Of a stretch of DNA of 9,200 nucleotides, positions 1 to 6,434 are shown piece by piece. This DNA comes from Chryseobacterium sp. (GTDB lineage: Bacteria; Bacteroidota; Bacteroidia; Flavobacteriales; Weeksellaceae). The stretch lies in NCBI GenBank assembly GCA_003852805.1, contig RDDY01000191.1:1-9200 (forward strand). Direction: 5' to 3'. The position numbers and the translations under genes are program-made. Positions within the stretch are counted from its first letter, which is position 1; every line of letters begins with the position of its first letter. The notes under the pieces were generated by a model. It worked only from the letters and a program-made list of their open reading frames with translations, made no database searches and was not told the DNA's origin.

Positions 1-725
1 ACAACAACCGTTTCACCGCTTTTCCTGCCGAGCTGCAATCAATAAAATCTTTGGCGATTCTCACACTGTATAGCAATCAACTTTCAGGCAGCATTCCGAT
101 GCAATTGCCGACGGTAACCGACCTGCGAAACAACCGATACAGTTTGGCAGATATAGAGCGCTTCTTCGTAAACTCTCAACAGAGCCCGGAACTTTATTAC
201 TCGCCGCAGCGCTATGACGTTGCCGGGAGCGCTACCGTGCCCGAGGGCGAAGCCTTTACACTGAACCAAAGCCTATCATCATTGGCAGGCTATCAATTCA
301 GATGGTACCGCGATTACGATCAGTTTACAGGAAGTACTGCCGAGAAATTATCCTTTAACAAACTGAAGAAAGAAGATTTCGGCACTTATACTTGCGAAGC
401 CTTTATCCGACGCAGAACCTTGGGTTATGAAATCGAACTCTCGCTTTTCCGCGAGCCTTTCGACCTCTACAACGCTTTGGGAACAAAAGACACGACTGCC
501 GAAGAACGCATGTATATTTATCCAAATCCTGCGGCAGAGCGTGCCACAATTTTTTCATTGCGTGATAAAGTTCTGGAGTATACCTTATATGATATGAGCG
601 GAAAGATCTTGATGCACAAGCGCAATACCATAGAAATAAACACAAGCAATCTCACACCTGCCTTATATCTGCTTCAGGTAAAAACCGCGGCGGGAATGCG
701 CAGCTTTAAACTCATCAAGAAATAA
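1..725 (+). CDS. Leucine-rich-repeat / Ig-like surface protein with type IX secretion sorting domain (5' end missing)
   Basis: The open frame enters from the left edge (first full codon at base 3) and gives 240 residues to the stop at 723-725. A TTG at base 51 lies mid-repeat and is not a start. Residues 1-45 match the end of a leucine-rich-repeat array (L..L..L.L..N.LSGSIP, then NN). Residues about 75-150 look like a bacterial Ig-like domain, with a FRWYRDY strand and the F-strand motif DFGTYTCEA, but Gln stands where the first Ig cysteine usually sits. The last 70 residues are a type A Por/T9SS C-terminal sorting domain: YIYPNP at 171-176, LYDMSGK, then LTPALYLLQV and a terminal FKLIKK. Family knowledge says such proteins cross the outer membrane by T9SS, lose this domain and attach to the surface or are released. 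Adhesion or ligand binding is plausible but cannot be read from the sequence. Confidence 0.85.
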   Translation, partial: NNRFTAFPAELQSIKSLAILTLYSNQLSGSIPMQLPTVTDLRNNRYSLADIERFFVNSQQSPELYYSPQRYDVAGSATVPEGEAFTLNQSLSSLAGYQFRWYRDYDQFTGSTAEKLSFNKLKKEDFGTYTCEAFIRRRTLGYEIELSLFREPFDLYNALGTKDTTAEERMYIYPNPAAERATIFSLRDKVLEYTLYDMSGKILMHKRNTIEINTSNLTPALYLLQVKTAAGMRSFKLIKK

Positions 726-733
726 TTCCCCGA

Positions 734-765
734 TTGGCCCGATGCCGGCAGAGGTTGTATCTTTA
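734..765 (+). promoter_or_regulatory. Candidate Bacteroidota promoter for pncB
   Basis: TTG at 734-736 and TATCTTTA at 758-765 are separated by 21 nt. This fits the Bacteroidota pattern of TTG near -33 and TAnnTTTG near -7, except that the last base is A instead of G. The start point would fall near 770, about ten bases before the pncB ATG, leaving a very short leader. The whole element fits in the 54-nt gap after the surface-protein gene. Confidence 0.4.
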
Positions 766-779
766 TCAATAAACTACCG

Positions 780-1970
780 ATGAATCCCATGGATCATAAT
801 ACACATTTCGTTTCCATCCTCGACAACGATTTCTATAAAATAACCATGCAATGCGCCGTGGTAAAAATGTTCCCGAGCAACAGAGTCAGGTACCAATTTA
901 TCAACCGAGGCAAGCACGAATTCCCAAAAGGCTTTGCCGGTGCTCTGCGCCAAGCCGTAGACGATATGGCCAAACTGAAGCTTACGCCTGCGGAAAAAAA
1001 TTATCTGCAAATCACTTGTCCTTATTTGGATTTGCCCTACATAGATTTCTTGGCCGGCTACCGATACGATCCTACCGAGGTGGATATAGAACAAGACGGA
1101 ACCGATCTCAAAGTCTCGGTTACGGGGCTTTGGTACCGAACCATTTTGTGGGAAGTTCCGCTGCTTTCACTGATCAGCGAAATCTATTATAAAATGACGG
1201 GCGATGCGCGAGAGAGCGACGAAGAGATTGTACGTAAGACGTTACAGAAATCCAAGAAATTCTCAGATTTGGGCGTACCGTTCGCCGAGTTCGGTACGCG
1301 CCGCCGCCATTCGTATGCCGTGCATCATTTGGTGATGGACACTTTGGTGCACGCCCGACCTTCTACCTTCATCGGGTCGTCCAATGTGCACATGGCTATG
1401 GAATACGGTGTAAAACCCATCGGCACGCATGCGCACGAGTGGTTTATGTTTCACGCGGCAGAGTTTGGTTTCAAAATGGCAAACGCCTTGTCTCTGGAGC
1501 ATTGGGTAGATGTTTACCGTGGCGACTTGGGTGTGGCACTGTCGGACACCTATACCAGTGAAGTTTTCTTTCAACAGTTCGACAAGAAATTCGCAAAGCT
1601 TTTTGACGGCGTGCGGCACGACAGCGGAGATCCCATAGAGTTTGCAGAACGTACGATCAAGCATTACCAAGAGAACGGCATCAATCCCTTGTTCAAATAC
1701 ATTATTTTCTCCGACGGATTGAACCCCGAAAAGGTGGCAGAGATTACTGCTGCCACTCAGGGGAAAATCGGCATTTCTTTTGGTATCGGCACCAATCTCA
1801 CCAATGATGTGGGCTTGACGCCGATGAATATCGTTATGAAACTGACCGGCGTTTTGGGCATCAACAATGAATGGACGCCCACCGTTAAATTGTCCGACGA
1901 GAAAAATAAATATACCGGTGATCCGAAGATGATCGAACTGGCAAAAACCTTCCTAAAAATAAACGATTAA
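780..1970 (+). CDS. pncB: Nicotinate phosphoribosyltransferase
   Basis: This 396-residue protein has the usual length for PncB, which joins nicotinate and PRPP to give nicotinate mononucleotide with ATP hydrolysis: the entry step of Preiss-Handler NAD salvage in the cytoplasm. Diagnostic motifs occur in family order: DNDFYK (15-20), FGTRRRHS (171-178), GTHAHEW (215-221), LSDTYTSE (254-261), GVRHDSGDP (277-285), FSDGLN (310-315) and GIGTNLTND (335-343). His219 in GTHAHEW is the expected phosphorylated histidine of the catalytic cycle. The ATG at 780 is used; an in-frame ATG at 789 is an alternative that would lose only three residues. The next gene starts 6 nt after the stop, so the two are probably co-transcribed. 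No frameshift or missing motif is seen. Confidence 0.96.
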   Translation: MNPMDHNTHFVSILDNDFYKITMQCAVVKMFPSNRVRYQFINRGKHEFPKGFAGALRQAVDDMAKLKLTPAEKNYLQITCPYLDLPYIDFLAGYRYDPTEVDIEQDGTDLKVSVTGLWYRTILWEVPLLSLISEIYYKMTGDARESDEEIVRKTLQKSKKFSDLGVPFAEFGTRRRHSYAVHHLVMDTLVHARPSTFIGSSNVHMAMEYGVKPIGTHAHEWFMFHAAEFGFKMANALSLEHWVDVYRGDLGVALSDTYTSEVFFQQFDKKFAKLFDGVRHDSGDPIEFAERTIKHYQENGINPLFKYIIFSDGLNPEKVAEITAATQGKIGISFGIGTNLTNDVGLTPMNIVMKLTGVLGINNEWTPTVKLSDEKNKYTGDPKMIELAKTFLKIND

Positions 1971-1976
1971 GACAGA

Positions 1977-3182
1977 ATGGATCTTTTATCCAACCGCCCG
2001 TTTTGGGCAGAAGTAAACGGCATTGTAGAATCTTATCCGTCTCTGAAAAAAGATTTGGAGTGCGATATCTTGGTTATCGGCGGCGGCATCACCGGCAGCC
2101 TGATTGCGCATCAATGCATGGAAGATGGCTATAAAACCGTATTGCTGGACCGCAGAGAAATTGCACACGGAAGCACGGCCGCCACCACCGCCATGTTGCA
2201 ATATGAAACCGACAAACCTCTGCACGAGTTGATTCCGTTGGTGGGCGAAGGCGGCGCAGTGGGCAGCTTCCGCGCCGGTATCAAGGCGATAGAGCGCATC
2301 GGTTCATTGGCAGATGAAATAGATTCTAAAGCAGGCTTCGAAAAGAAAAAAGCGTTGCGCTTTGCTGCGGCGCGCAAAGATGTGCGTTGGCTGCAAAAAG
2401 AATATGAAACGCTGAAGAAATACGGTTTCCAAGTGGAATGGCTGAACGCCGAGGAAATTGCCGACCGCTTTCATCTGCAGAAAACCTTCGGCGGAATCCT
2501 ATCTGAACACGCGGCAAGCATCGACGCTTATCGGTTTGCTTACGAACTGTTGAACTTCAATGTAAAGCGCGGCCTGCGCGTCTACGATAAAACCGAACTG
2601 AAGAAAGTTCATTACCGTGACAACCACAACATTGCAGAAACCACGACGGGCAAACGCATTGCGGCGAAACGAATTATTTATTGCACAGGCTACGAGGCCA
2701 CCGAGATGATTAAGGAAAACTTCGCTACTCTGATGTCCACCTATGCCATTATCAGTGAGCGCTTTGTAGATGATTGCGGCCCGCTGGAAAAGCTGTTGAT
2801 TTGGGATACTTCTGAACCTTACCATTATATACGTACAACGGCTGACCGCAGAATACTCATCGGTGGCGAAGACGAACGCTTCAAAAACGCCTACAAGCGA
2901 GACCGACTTTTGGATAAAAAAGAAAACCGATTGCGCCGTTATCTGAAGAAAATTCTGCCCGAGGACGATTTTTACACGGACTTCGCTTGGGCAGGAACCT
3001 TCGCCGAGACCAACGACAGCCTGCCGTACATAGGCCGCCATCGAGATTTCGACAACTCTTACTTTGTTTTGGGTTACGGCGGAAACGGCATCACCTTTTC
3101 CGTTATTGGCATGGAAATGATATCGGCAATGTTGCGCGGAGAAACCCATCCGCTGGAATCTTACTACCGTTTCGGTCGTTAA
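1977..3182 (+). CDS. FAD-dependent oxidoreductase, DAO (D-amino-acid-oxidase-like) family
   Basis: This 401-residue flavoprotein belongs to the glycine oxidase / DAO superfamily. The N-terminal Rossmann fold is clear: ILVIGGGITGS (31-41) binds the FAD pyrophosphate, and LLDRR (56-60) supplies the acidic residue that ends the second strand. The HGSTAATTAML segment (64-74) follows, as in this family. A second FAD-contacting strand shows as IIYCTGYE (233-240), and the closing motif GYGGNGITFS is at 366-375. The start at Asn-Arg-Pro-Phe-Trp (NRPFW, 6-10) resembles relatives that carry an extra C-terminal Rieske domain; this protein stops after the DAO fold and has no Rieske ligands. The substrate is unknown. 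The 6-nt gap after pncB suggests co-expression, but a shared pathway is only inference. Subunits or partners are not evident in the neighbouring genes. Confidence 0.85.
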   Translation: MDLLSNRPFWAEVNGIVESYPSLKKDLECDILVIGGGITGSLIAHQCMEDGYKTVLLDRREIAHGSTAATTAMLQYETDKPLHELIPLVGEGGAVGSFRAGIKAIERIGSLADEIDSKAGFEKKKALRFAAARKDVRWLQKEYETLKKYGFQVEWLNAEEIADRFHLQKTFGGILSEHAASIDAYRFAYELLNFNVKRGLRVYDKTELKKVHYRDNHNIAETTTGKRIAAKRIIYCTGYEATEMIKENFATLMSTYAIISERFVDDCGPLEKLLIWDTSEPYHYIRTTADRRILIGGEDERFKNAYKRDRLLDKKENRLRRYLKKILPEDDFYTDFAWAGTFAETNDSLPYIGRHRDFDNSYFVLGYGGNGITFSVIGMEMISAMLRGETHPLESYYRFGR

Positions 3183-3200
3183 GGCTTAACACTAATTTAA

Positions 3201-3680
3201 ATGATGATGAAGAAAATAAACCGGACATACTATTTGGGCTGCGTGGCGCTTACCCTTATCATTGGTTTCATTGCAGACCATTACACCACTTCCGACATAA
3301 AAATTTGGTATTACGATTTGGATAAACCGTATTTCGAGCCGCCGAACTGGCTGTATAAATTGGCGTGGTTTCTTTCTTTTGCAGGGATGGGCGGTGCGCT
3401 TTACCACCTGCTGACCGCCAAGAAAGGCCCGAAGCGCACGCAAGCTCTGACCGCATTTACCGTAATGATGGTGCTGGCTTTTTCGTGGAGTTTTATTTTC
3501 TTCAATTTTAAGGAATTGGACTTGGCGGCGCTGATTATGGTTTTCACATGGATTGCCGTATCGCTGCTCTTGCTGCGCAGCCGCCGGGTTTCCATGGCAG
3601 CGGTTTACCATCTGATTCCGGCCTTTCTGTGGGCTACTTTCGGCGTGGTGGCAACTTGGGCGTTTTGGCAACTTAACTGA
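3201..3680 (+). CDS. TspO/MBR family integral membrane protein
   Basis: The 159-residue length and five hydrophobic segments (about 9-26, 50-72, 81-101, 106-126, 132-157) fit the TspO / mitochondrial benzodiazepine receptor fold. The best signature is WYYDLDKPYFEPPNW (36-50), which matches the family motif WYxxLxKPxFxPPxW between helices 1 and 2. A weaker FSWSFIFFNF (94-103) lies where relatives have a tryptophan- and phenylalanine-rich helix 3 motif, and WAFWQLN closes the protein. Bacterial homologues bind porphyrins or haem intermediates and are tied to oxidative or light stress responses; the ligand here is unknown. Three consecutive ATG codons (3201, 3204, 3207) leave the exact start ambiguous by two residues. 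It lies 18 nt after the FAD oxidoreductase gene and 40 nt before rmuC. Confidence 0.85.
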   Translation: MMMKKINRTYYLGCVALTLIIGFIADHYTTSDIKIWYYDLDKPYFEPPNWLYKLAWFLSFAGMGGALYHLLTAKKGPKRTQALTAFTVMMVLAFSWSFIFFNFKELDLAALIMVFTWIAVSLLLLRSRRVSMAAVYHLIPAFLWATFGVVATWAFWQLN

Positions 3681-3708
3681 TAACACTGCGCGCCATCATC
3701 TTATTTCT

Positions 3709-3716
3709 TACTTTTG
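3709..3716 (+). promoter_or_regulatory. Possible -7 box upstream of rmuC
   Basis: TACTTTTG matches the Bacteroidota TAnnTTTG element in the 40-nt gap between the TspO gene and rmuC. The upstream -33 match is weak (CTG at 3686-3688, 20 nt away, instead of TTG). The box ends only four bases before the rmuC ATG, so a transcript would be almost leaderless. It may be coincidental, with rmuC read through from upstream. Confidence 0.22.
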
Positions 3717-3720
3717 ACGG

Positions 3721-5208
3721 ATGGTTGTTTACATTGTTGCCTGCATCACAATCGGCATTGCGCTGGGCGCATTGTCGGCATATTTTTATCTGAAATCGAC
3801 ACTTCTGCCGCGTGCCCGATTCGACGAGCTGAACATGTGTTACATCCGTAGCACGGCAGAATCTGAAAATGCGCAGAAACTCGCCAAGGAATTGCAGCAG
3901 CAGCTGGAAAACGAGCGCGCAGAAACAAAACGGAAGGCAGACTTGCTTTCAGATGCTCGCGACGAATGCGTAAAAACATCAGAGCGAAATCTTCTTTTAA
4001 ACGAAGCTTTAACGGAAGAAAAACACCGCATTTCTTTGCTCGAAAACAATTTGAGAGACCTCGCCGAAGAGAAACAAGTCATCCTTACCGACAAGATCCG
4101 TTTGCAGGCAGAGCTCGCAAAATTGCAGGAACTGCTGACTACTCAGAAAGAAGAAATCAATCAAATGCAGCAAACGGCCAAGCTTGAGTTCCGGAATTTG
4201 GCCAATAAAATTCTCGAAGAAAAATCGGATAAGTTCACTGCGTTAAATCAGTCGAAGTTGGATGCTTTGCTGAAGCCGTTGGGTGAAAACATCGACAGTT
4301 TCCGCAAGCGTGTAAACGAAGTTTATGAGAACGAAGCACGAGAACGCTTTGCCCTGAACAGCACCATAAAGCTGATGATGGAACAAAGCAACCGCATCAG
4401 CGAAGAAGCAAACAATTTGGCGGCTGCGCTGAAAGGCCAGACAAAACTGCAAGGCGACTGGGGCGAGATGATCTTGGAGAGAATCTTGGAAGATTCAGGA
4501 CTGACAAAGGGACGGGAATACTACTCGCAATACAGCATGAAAAACGACAACGGTCAGCAATTGCGTCCCGATTTCGTTTTGCGGCTTCCCGGCAATCAGC
4601 TTGTCATTATAGATTCCAAAGTTTCTCTGAACGCTTACGAGCGGATGTGTTCTTCTGAGAATGACGACGACCGGAAACGCAATTTAGACCATCATATCAT
4701 TGCTGTCAAACGGCATGTGGACACCCTCGCGACTAAGCGCTACGACAATCTGAGCGACGCGCTGGATTTTACGATCATGTTCGTTCCGGTAGAACCGGCG
4801 TTCCTTACGGCCGTTCAGTACGGTGAAAACCTTTGGAACTATGCTTACGAAAAGCATGTCATCATCCTCAGCCCAACGAACCTTATCGCTTACTTGAAAC
4901 TGATTTCAGACGTTTGGAAGCGCGCAGACCAAAACCGAAATGCATTGGAAATTGCAGAACGCGGTGGCAAACTTTACGATAAATTTGTCGGATTTTTGGA
5001 AAATATGGAAAAGGTCGGCAGAAGTTTGGAAAGTGCTCAAGCCGGTTACGACGCGGCCTACAAGCAACTGGGTGCCGGGAACGACAACCTTATTCGCCAA
5101 ACCGAGAAGTTGAGGTCACTCGGCGCAAAGGCCAAAAAGAACATTCCGCAACAGATGCTGGAACAGTCCGATGAACTTATAGAATCAGCCGGTTACCATG
5201 ACGATTGA
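3721..5208 (+). CDS. rmuC: DNA recombination protein RmuC
   Basis: This 495-residue protein has the RmuC layout: one N-terminal membrane helix (about 4-24), a long charged coiled coil (about 45-160) and the RmuC domain (about 165-480). The domain carries QGDWGEMILERILEDSGL (244-261), RPDFVLRLPG (282-291), VIIDSKVSLNAY (295-306) and FVPVEPAFLTA (354-364). Asp284 together with Asp298-Ser-Lys300 has the spacing of the PD-(D/E)xK nuclease-like core predicted for this family. In E. coli rmuC mutants show altered inversion at short inverted repeats, so the protein is thought to act on aberrant DNA structures, and recent work links the family to defence against foreign DNA; no biochemical role is shown here. 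The start at 3721 is favoured because the membrane helix begins at once. Its stop overlaps the next gene by 11 nt, which implies translational coupling. Confidence 0.95.
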   Translation: MVVYIVACITIGIALGALSAYFYLKSTLLPRARFDELNMCYIRSTAESENAQKLAKELQQQLENERAETKRKADLLSDARDECVKTSERNLLLNEALTEEKHRISLLENNLRDLAEEKQVILTDKIRLQAELAKLQELLTTQKEEINQMQQTAKLEFRNLANKILEEKSDKFTALNQSKLDALLKPLGENIDSFRKRVNEVYENEARERFALNSTIKLMMEQSNRISEEANNLAAALKGQTKLQGDWGEMILERILEDSGLTKGREYYSQYSMKNDNGQQLRPDFVLRLPGNQLVIIDSKVSLNAYERMCSSENDDDRKRNLDHHIIAVKRHVDTLATKRYDNLSDALDFTIMFVPVEPAFLTAVQYGENLWNYAYEKHVIILSPTNLIAYLKLISDVWKRADQNRNALEIAERGGKLYDKFVGFLENMEKVGRSLESAQAGYDAAYKQLGAGNDNLIRQTEKLRSLGAKAKKNIPQQMLEQSDELIESAGYHDD

Positions 5209-5965
5209 AAGCGTACAAAACGAAAAGATCAAAAAACTGAGCAGACTGCTTGCCAAGAACAGCGAGCGCAAGAAAGCAGGGATTCTCATTGTGGAAGGCC
5301 GGCAGGAGAACGAACGCGCGATTCGGTTCGGCTATGAGCCTGTGGAATTCTTTATCAGTGAAGCTCTTTACAATGAGGCTTTACCAGCGGGCAGAGTTCA
5401 TCTTGTCTCGGAACAGGTTTACGAAAAGATTGCCTACCGCGGCACCACGGAAGGAATCATCGGTATCTACAAGATCCCGACGGCAGATATCGATGATTAT
5501 ACGCCGGCCGCCGATGCGTTTGTAATTGTGCTGGAAAGCGTGGAAAAGCCCGGTAACCTGGGAGCCATTCTCCGCAGTTGCGAAGCCTTCGGTGTGGATG
5601 CAGTAATAGTAACCGACCCGAAAATTGATTTGTATAACCCGAATGTCATCCGCTCATCCGTCGGCTGCATCTTTGGGATGCGTACGTACGCTTTGACCAA
5701 TCAGCAGACCCTTGATTTCTTGCAGCGTAACGATTTCCAGATCCTTACCACGTTTATGGAGGAAACGGCTCGGGCAATCGATGAAACAAAACTCTCCGGG
5801 CGGGCCGCCATCTGTTTCGGTACCGAACATTCCGGCCTTAGCGAGTTTTGGAACGGCAAAGGGCAAAACGTATTGGTACCGATGGCGGGCAGCATAGACT
5901 CACTGAATCTGAGCAATGCCGTGGCTATCTGCGCATACGAGCAATTGCGCCAAAAAAGAACATAA
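5198..5965 (+). CDS. SpoU/TrmH-family RNA 2'-O-ribose methyltransferase
   Basis: This 255-residue SPOUT enzyme moves a methyl group from S-adenosylmethionine to the 2'-hydroxyl of a ribose in rRNA or tRNA. An N-terminal substrate-binding domain (about 26-95, with GILIVEGRQ at 28-36 and YRGTTEGIIGI at 80-90) precedes the trefoil-knotted catalytic domain. The three SpoU motifs are present: EKPGNLGAILRSCEAFG (116-132), with Asn120 and Arg126 as the usual conserved pair; CFGTEHSGLS (206-215); and VPMAGSIDSLNLSNA (227-241). In the third motif Asp replaces the commoner Glu before SLN. The family has many paralogues, so the target nucleotide cannot be assigned. Its ATG lies inside the end of rmuC, and the stop codon (5963-5965) is already within the base of the following terminator stem. 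Confidence 0.92.
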   Translation: MTIESVQNEKIKKLSRLLAKNSERKKAGILIVEGRQENERAIRFGYEPVEFFISEALYNEALPAGRVHLVSEQVYEKIAYRGTTEGIIGIYKIPTADIDDYTPAADAFVIVLESVEKPGNLGAILRSCEAFGVDAVIVTDPKIDLYNPNVIRSSVGCIFGMRTYALTNQQTLDFLQRNDFQILTTFMEETARAIDETKLSGRAAICFGTEHSGLSEFWNGKGQNVLVPMAGSIDSLNLSNAVAICAYEQLRQKRT

Positions 5966-5998
5966 AAAAACCGCTTCTGTTGAGAAGCGGTTTTTTTT
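5964..5998. terminator. Strong bidirectional intrinsic terminator
   Basis: A run of seven A plus CCGCTTCT (5964-5978) pairs with AGAAGCGG plus T (5983-5997) around a GTTG loop, giving a perfect 15-bp stem. On the + strand eight T follow the GC-rich half; on the - strand seven T do so. It therefore can end both the pncB-to-methyltransferase run and the convergent small lipoprotein gene. Confidence 0.95.
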
Positions 5999-6002
5999 GA
6001 AC

Positions 6003-6014
6003 TTACTTAAGTAA
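6003..6014. repeat. Perfect 12-bp palindrome TTACTTAAGTAA
   Basis: TTACTTAAGTAA lies between the bidirectional terminator and the stop codon of the small lipoprotein gene. It reads identically on both strands and has no loop. It may be chance in A/T-rich DNA or add to 3'-end structure of the - strand transcript. Confidence 0.3.
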
Positions 6015-6251
6015 TTATTTTACTTCAGTAGAAGTTTCAGTAGTCTTTTCAACCTCTGCAGTAGTGCTGTCGATAGGAGTTACTTCAGTTGTAGTTTTAG
6101 ACTCCTCAACGATTGTAGAATCAGTTGGGTTAACAGCTGTTACAGTGTCAGTAGTCATTACTTCAGTAGACTCGGTTTCTTTCTTACAAGATACCAAAGA
6201 AACAGCAACGATAGCAGCAGCTGCAGCGATGTTCAAGATTGACTTTTTCAT
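6015..6251 (-). CDS. Small threonine-rich lipoprotein
   Basis: This 78-residue protein begins MKKSILNIAAAAAI and has a lipobox LVSC, so Cys22 would be lipidated after signal peptidase II cleavage. The mature 57 residues contain 18 Thr and 10 Glu, no aromatic residue and no later Cys, so they are probably extended. An imperfect duplication is visible: Pro42-Val57 (PTDST...KTTTEV) and Pro59-Val77 (PIDST...KTTETSTEV). Three sites fit the Bacteroidota O-glycosylation motif D(S/T)(A/I/L/V/M/T): DTV at 35, DST at 44 and DST at 61. Codons are strongly biased to GCT, GTT, ACT, TCT, ATC and AAC, unlike the neighbours, which suggests high expression. I do not recognise a named family. It is divergent from the membrane protein gene at 6431 and ends at the shared terminator. 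Confidence 0.8.
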   Translation of the reverse strand: MKKSILNIAAAAAIVAVSLVSCKKETESTEVMTTDTVTAVNPTDSTIVEESKTTTEVTPIDSTTAEVEKTTETSTEVK

Positions 6252-6254
6252 AAT

Positions 6255-6270
6255 AAATTAAATTTAATTT
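6255..6270. repeat. 16-bp A/T palindrome in the small lipoprotein leader
   Basis: AAATTAAATTTAATTT is a perfect palindrome made only of A and T, lying just upstream of the - strand ATG (6249-6251). A/T-rich sequence at this position is normal for efficient Bacteroidota translation starts, so the symmetry may have no meaning of its own. Confidence 0.35.
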
Positions 6271-6318
6271 TTGTTAGTTTGTTTCTGTTTTGTTTTCTGT
6301 GTTCGCATTTGAACAAGA

Positions 6319-6326
6319 CAAATATA
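6319..6326 (-). promoter_or_regulatory. -7 box of the small lipoprotein promoter
   Basis: On the - strand 6326-6319 reads TATATTTG, a full match to TAnnTTTG. No clear TTG is found about 20 nt upstream. Transcription would begin near 6314 and give an A/T-rich leader of roughly 60 nt before the ATG at 6251, in keeping with a highly expressed Bacteroidota gene. Confidence 0.5.
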
Positions 6327-6341
6327 CGGCGGGTGCCACAG

Positions 6342-6372
6342 TTGCCCCGGAAAATTAATTGTAATACCTTTG
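6342..6372 (+). promoter_or_regulatory. Promoter of the membrane protein / lipoprotein operon
   Basis: TTG at 6342-6344 and TACCTTTG at 6365-6372 are 20 nt apart, a good match to the Bacteroidota -33/-7 promoter. The start point would be close to 6378, leaving about 50 nt of leader before the TTG start codon at 6431. The -7 box overlaps the left arm of an 8-2-8 palindrome. Confidence 0.6.
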
Positions 6373-6387
6373 TAAAATGTTTTACAA
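6370..6387. promoter_or_regulatory. Operator-like perfect inverted repeat (8-2-8)
   Basis: TTGTAAAA (6370-6377) and TTTTACAA (6380-6387) are exact reverse complements separated by TG. The repeat starts inside the -7 box of the + strand promoter and spans the expected transcription start. That is the classic place for a repressor to block transcription. The protein that binds it, if any, is not shown by sequence. Confidence 0.5.
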
Positions 6388-6419
6388 TTAGAGTATACTG
6401 ATATTCAGATAATTAAATA

Positions 6420-6434
6420 ATGTTGCTCATTTGA
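6420..6434 (+). CDS. Four-codon leader ORF overlapping the TTG start
   Basis: ATG TTG CTC ATT TGA encodes Met-Leu-Leu-Ile. Its TGA (6432-6434) overlaps the TTG start codon of the membrane protein (6431-6433) in a TTGA arrangement, like the ATGA overlaps used for coupled re-initiation. It is the only ATG near the 5' end of that gene. Alternatively it is the real start, and one missing T in the TTT run has put it out of frame. Confidence 0.3.
   Translation: MLLI

Noticed and set aside
51..53. TTG at 51 as start of the surface protein
   Set aside because: The frame is open to the left edge and bases 3-50 encode a continuous leucine-rich-repeat segment, so the gene begins outside the window.
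726..757. Possible terminator after the surface-protein gene
   Set aside because: Short GGCC/GGC stretches are present, but no stem of useful length followed by a T-run can be formed.
1263..1670. Antisense open frame (135 codons) opposite pncB
   Set aside because: It lies opposite conserved catalytic motifs of PncB, has no motif of its own and no promoter or start context.
2499..3149. Long antisense open frame (216 codons) opposite the FAD oxidoreductase
   Set aside because: The + strand frame has clear FAD-binding motifs over the whole region, while the antisense translation shows no recognisable domain or motif; it is a shadow of codon bias.
6081..6188. Surface lipoprotein export signal directly after Cys22 of the small lipoprotein
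   Set aside because: The residues after Cys are KKETE, only loosely like known Bacteroidota export signals rich in Asp/Glu at +2 to +5; too weak to claim surface display.
6064..6261. + strand open frame opposite the small lipoprotein
   Set aside because: It is the complement of a Thr/Glu/Val-rich gene with signal peptide, lipobox, promoter and terminator on the - strand; its translation is low-complexity Val/Ser sequence.
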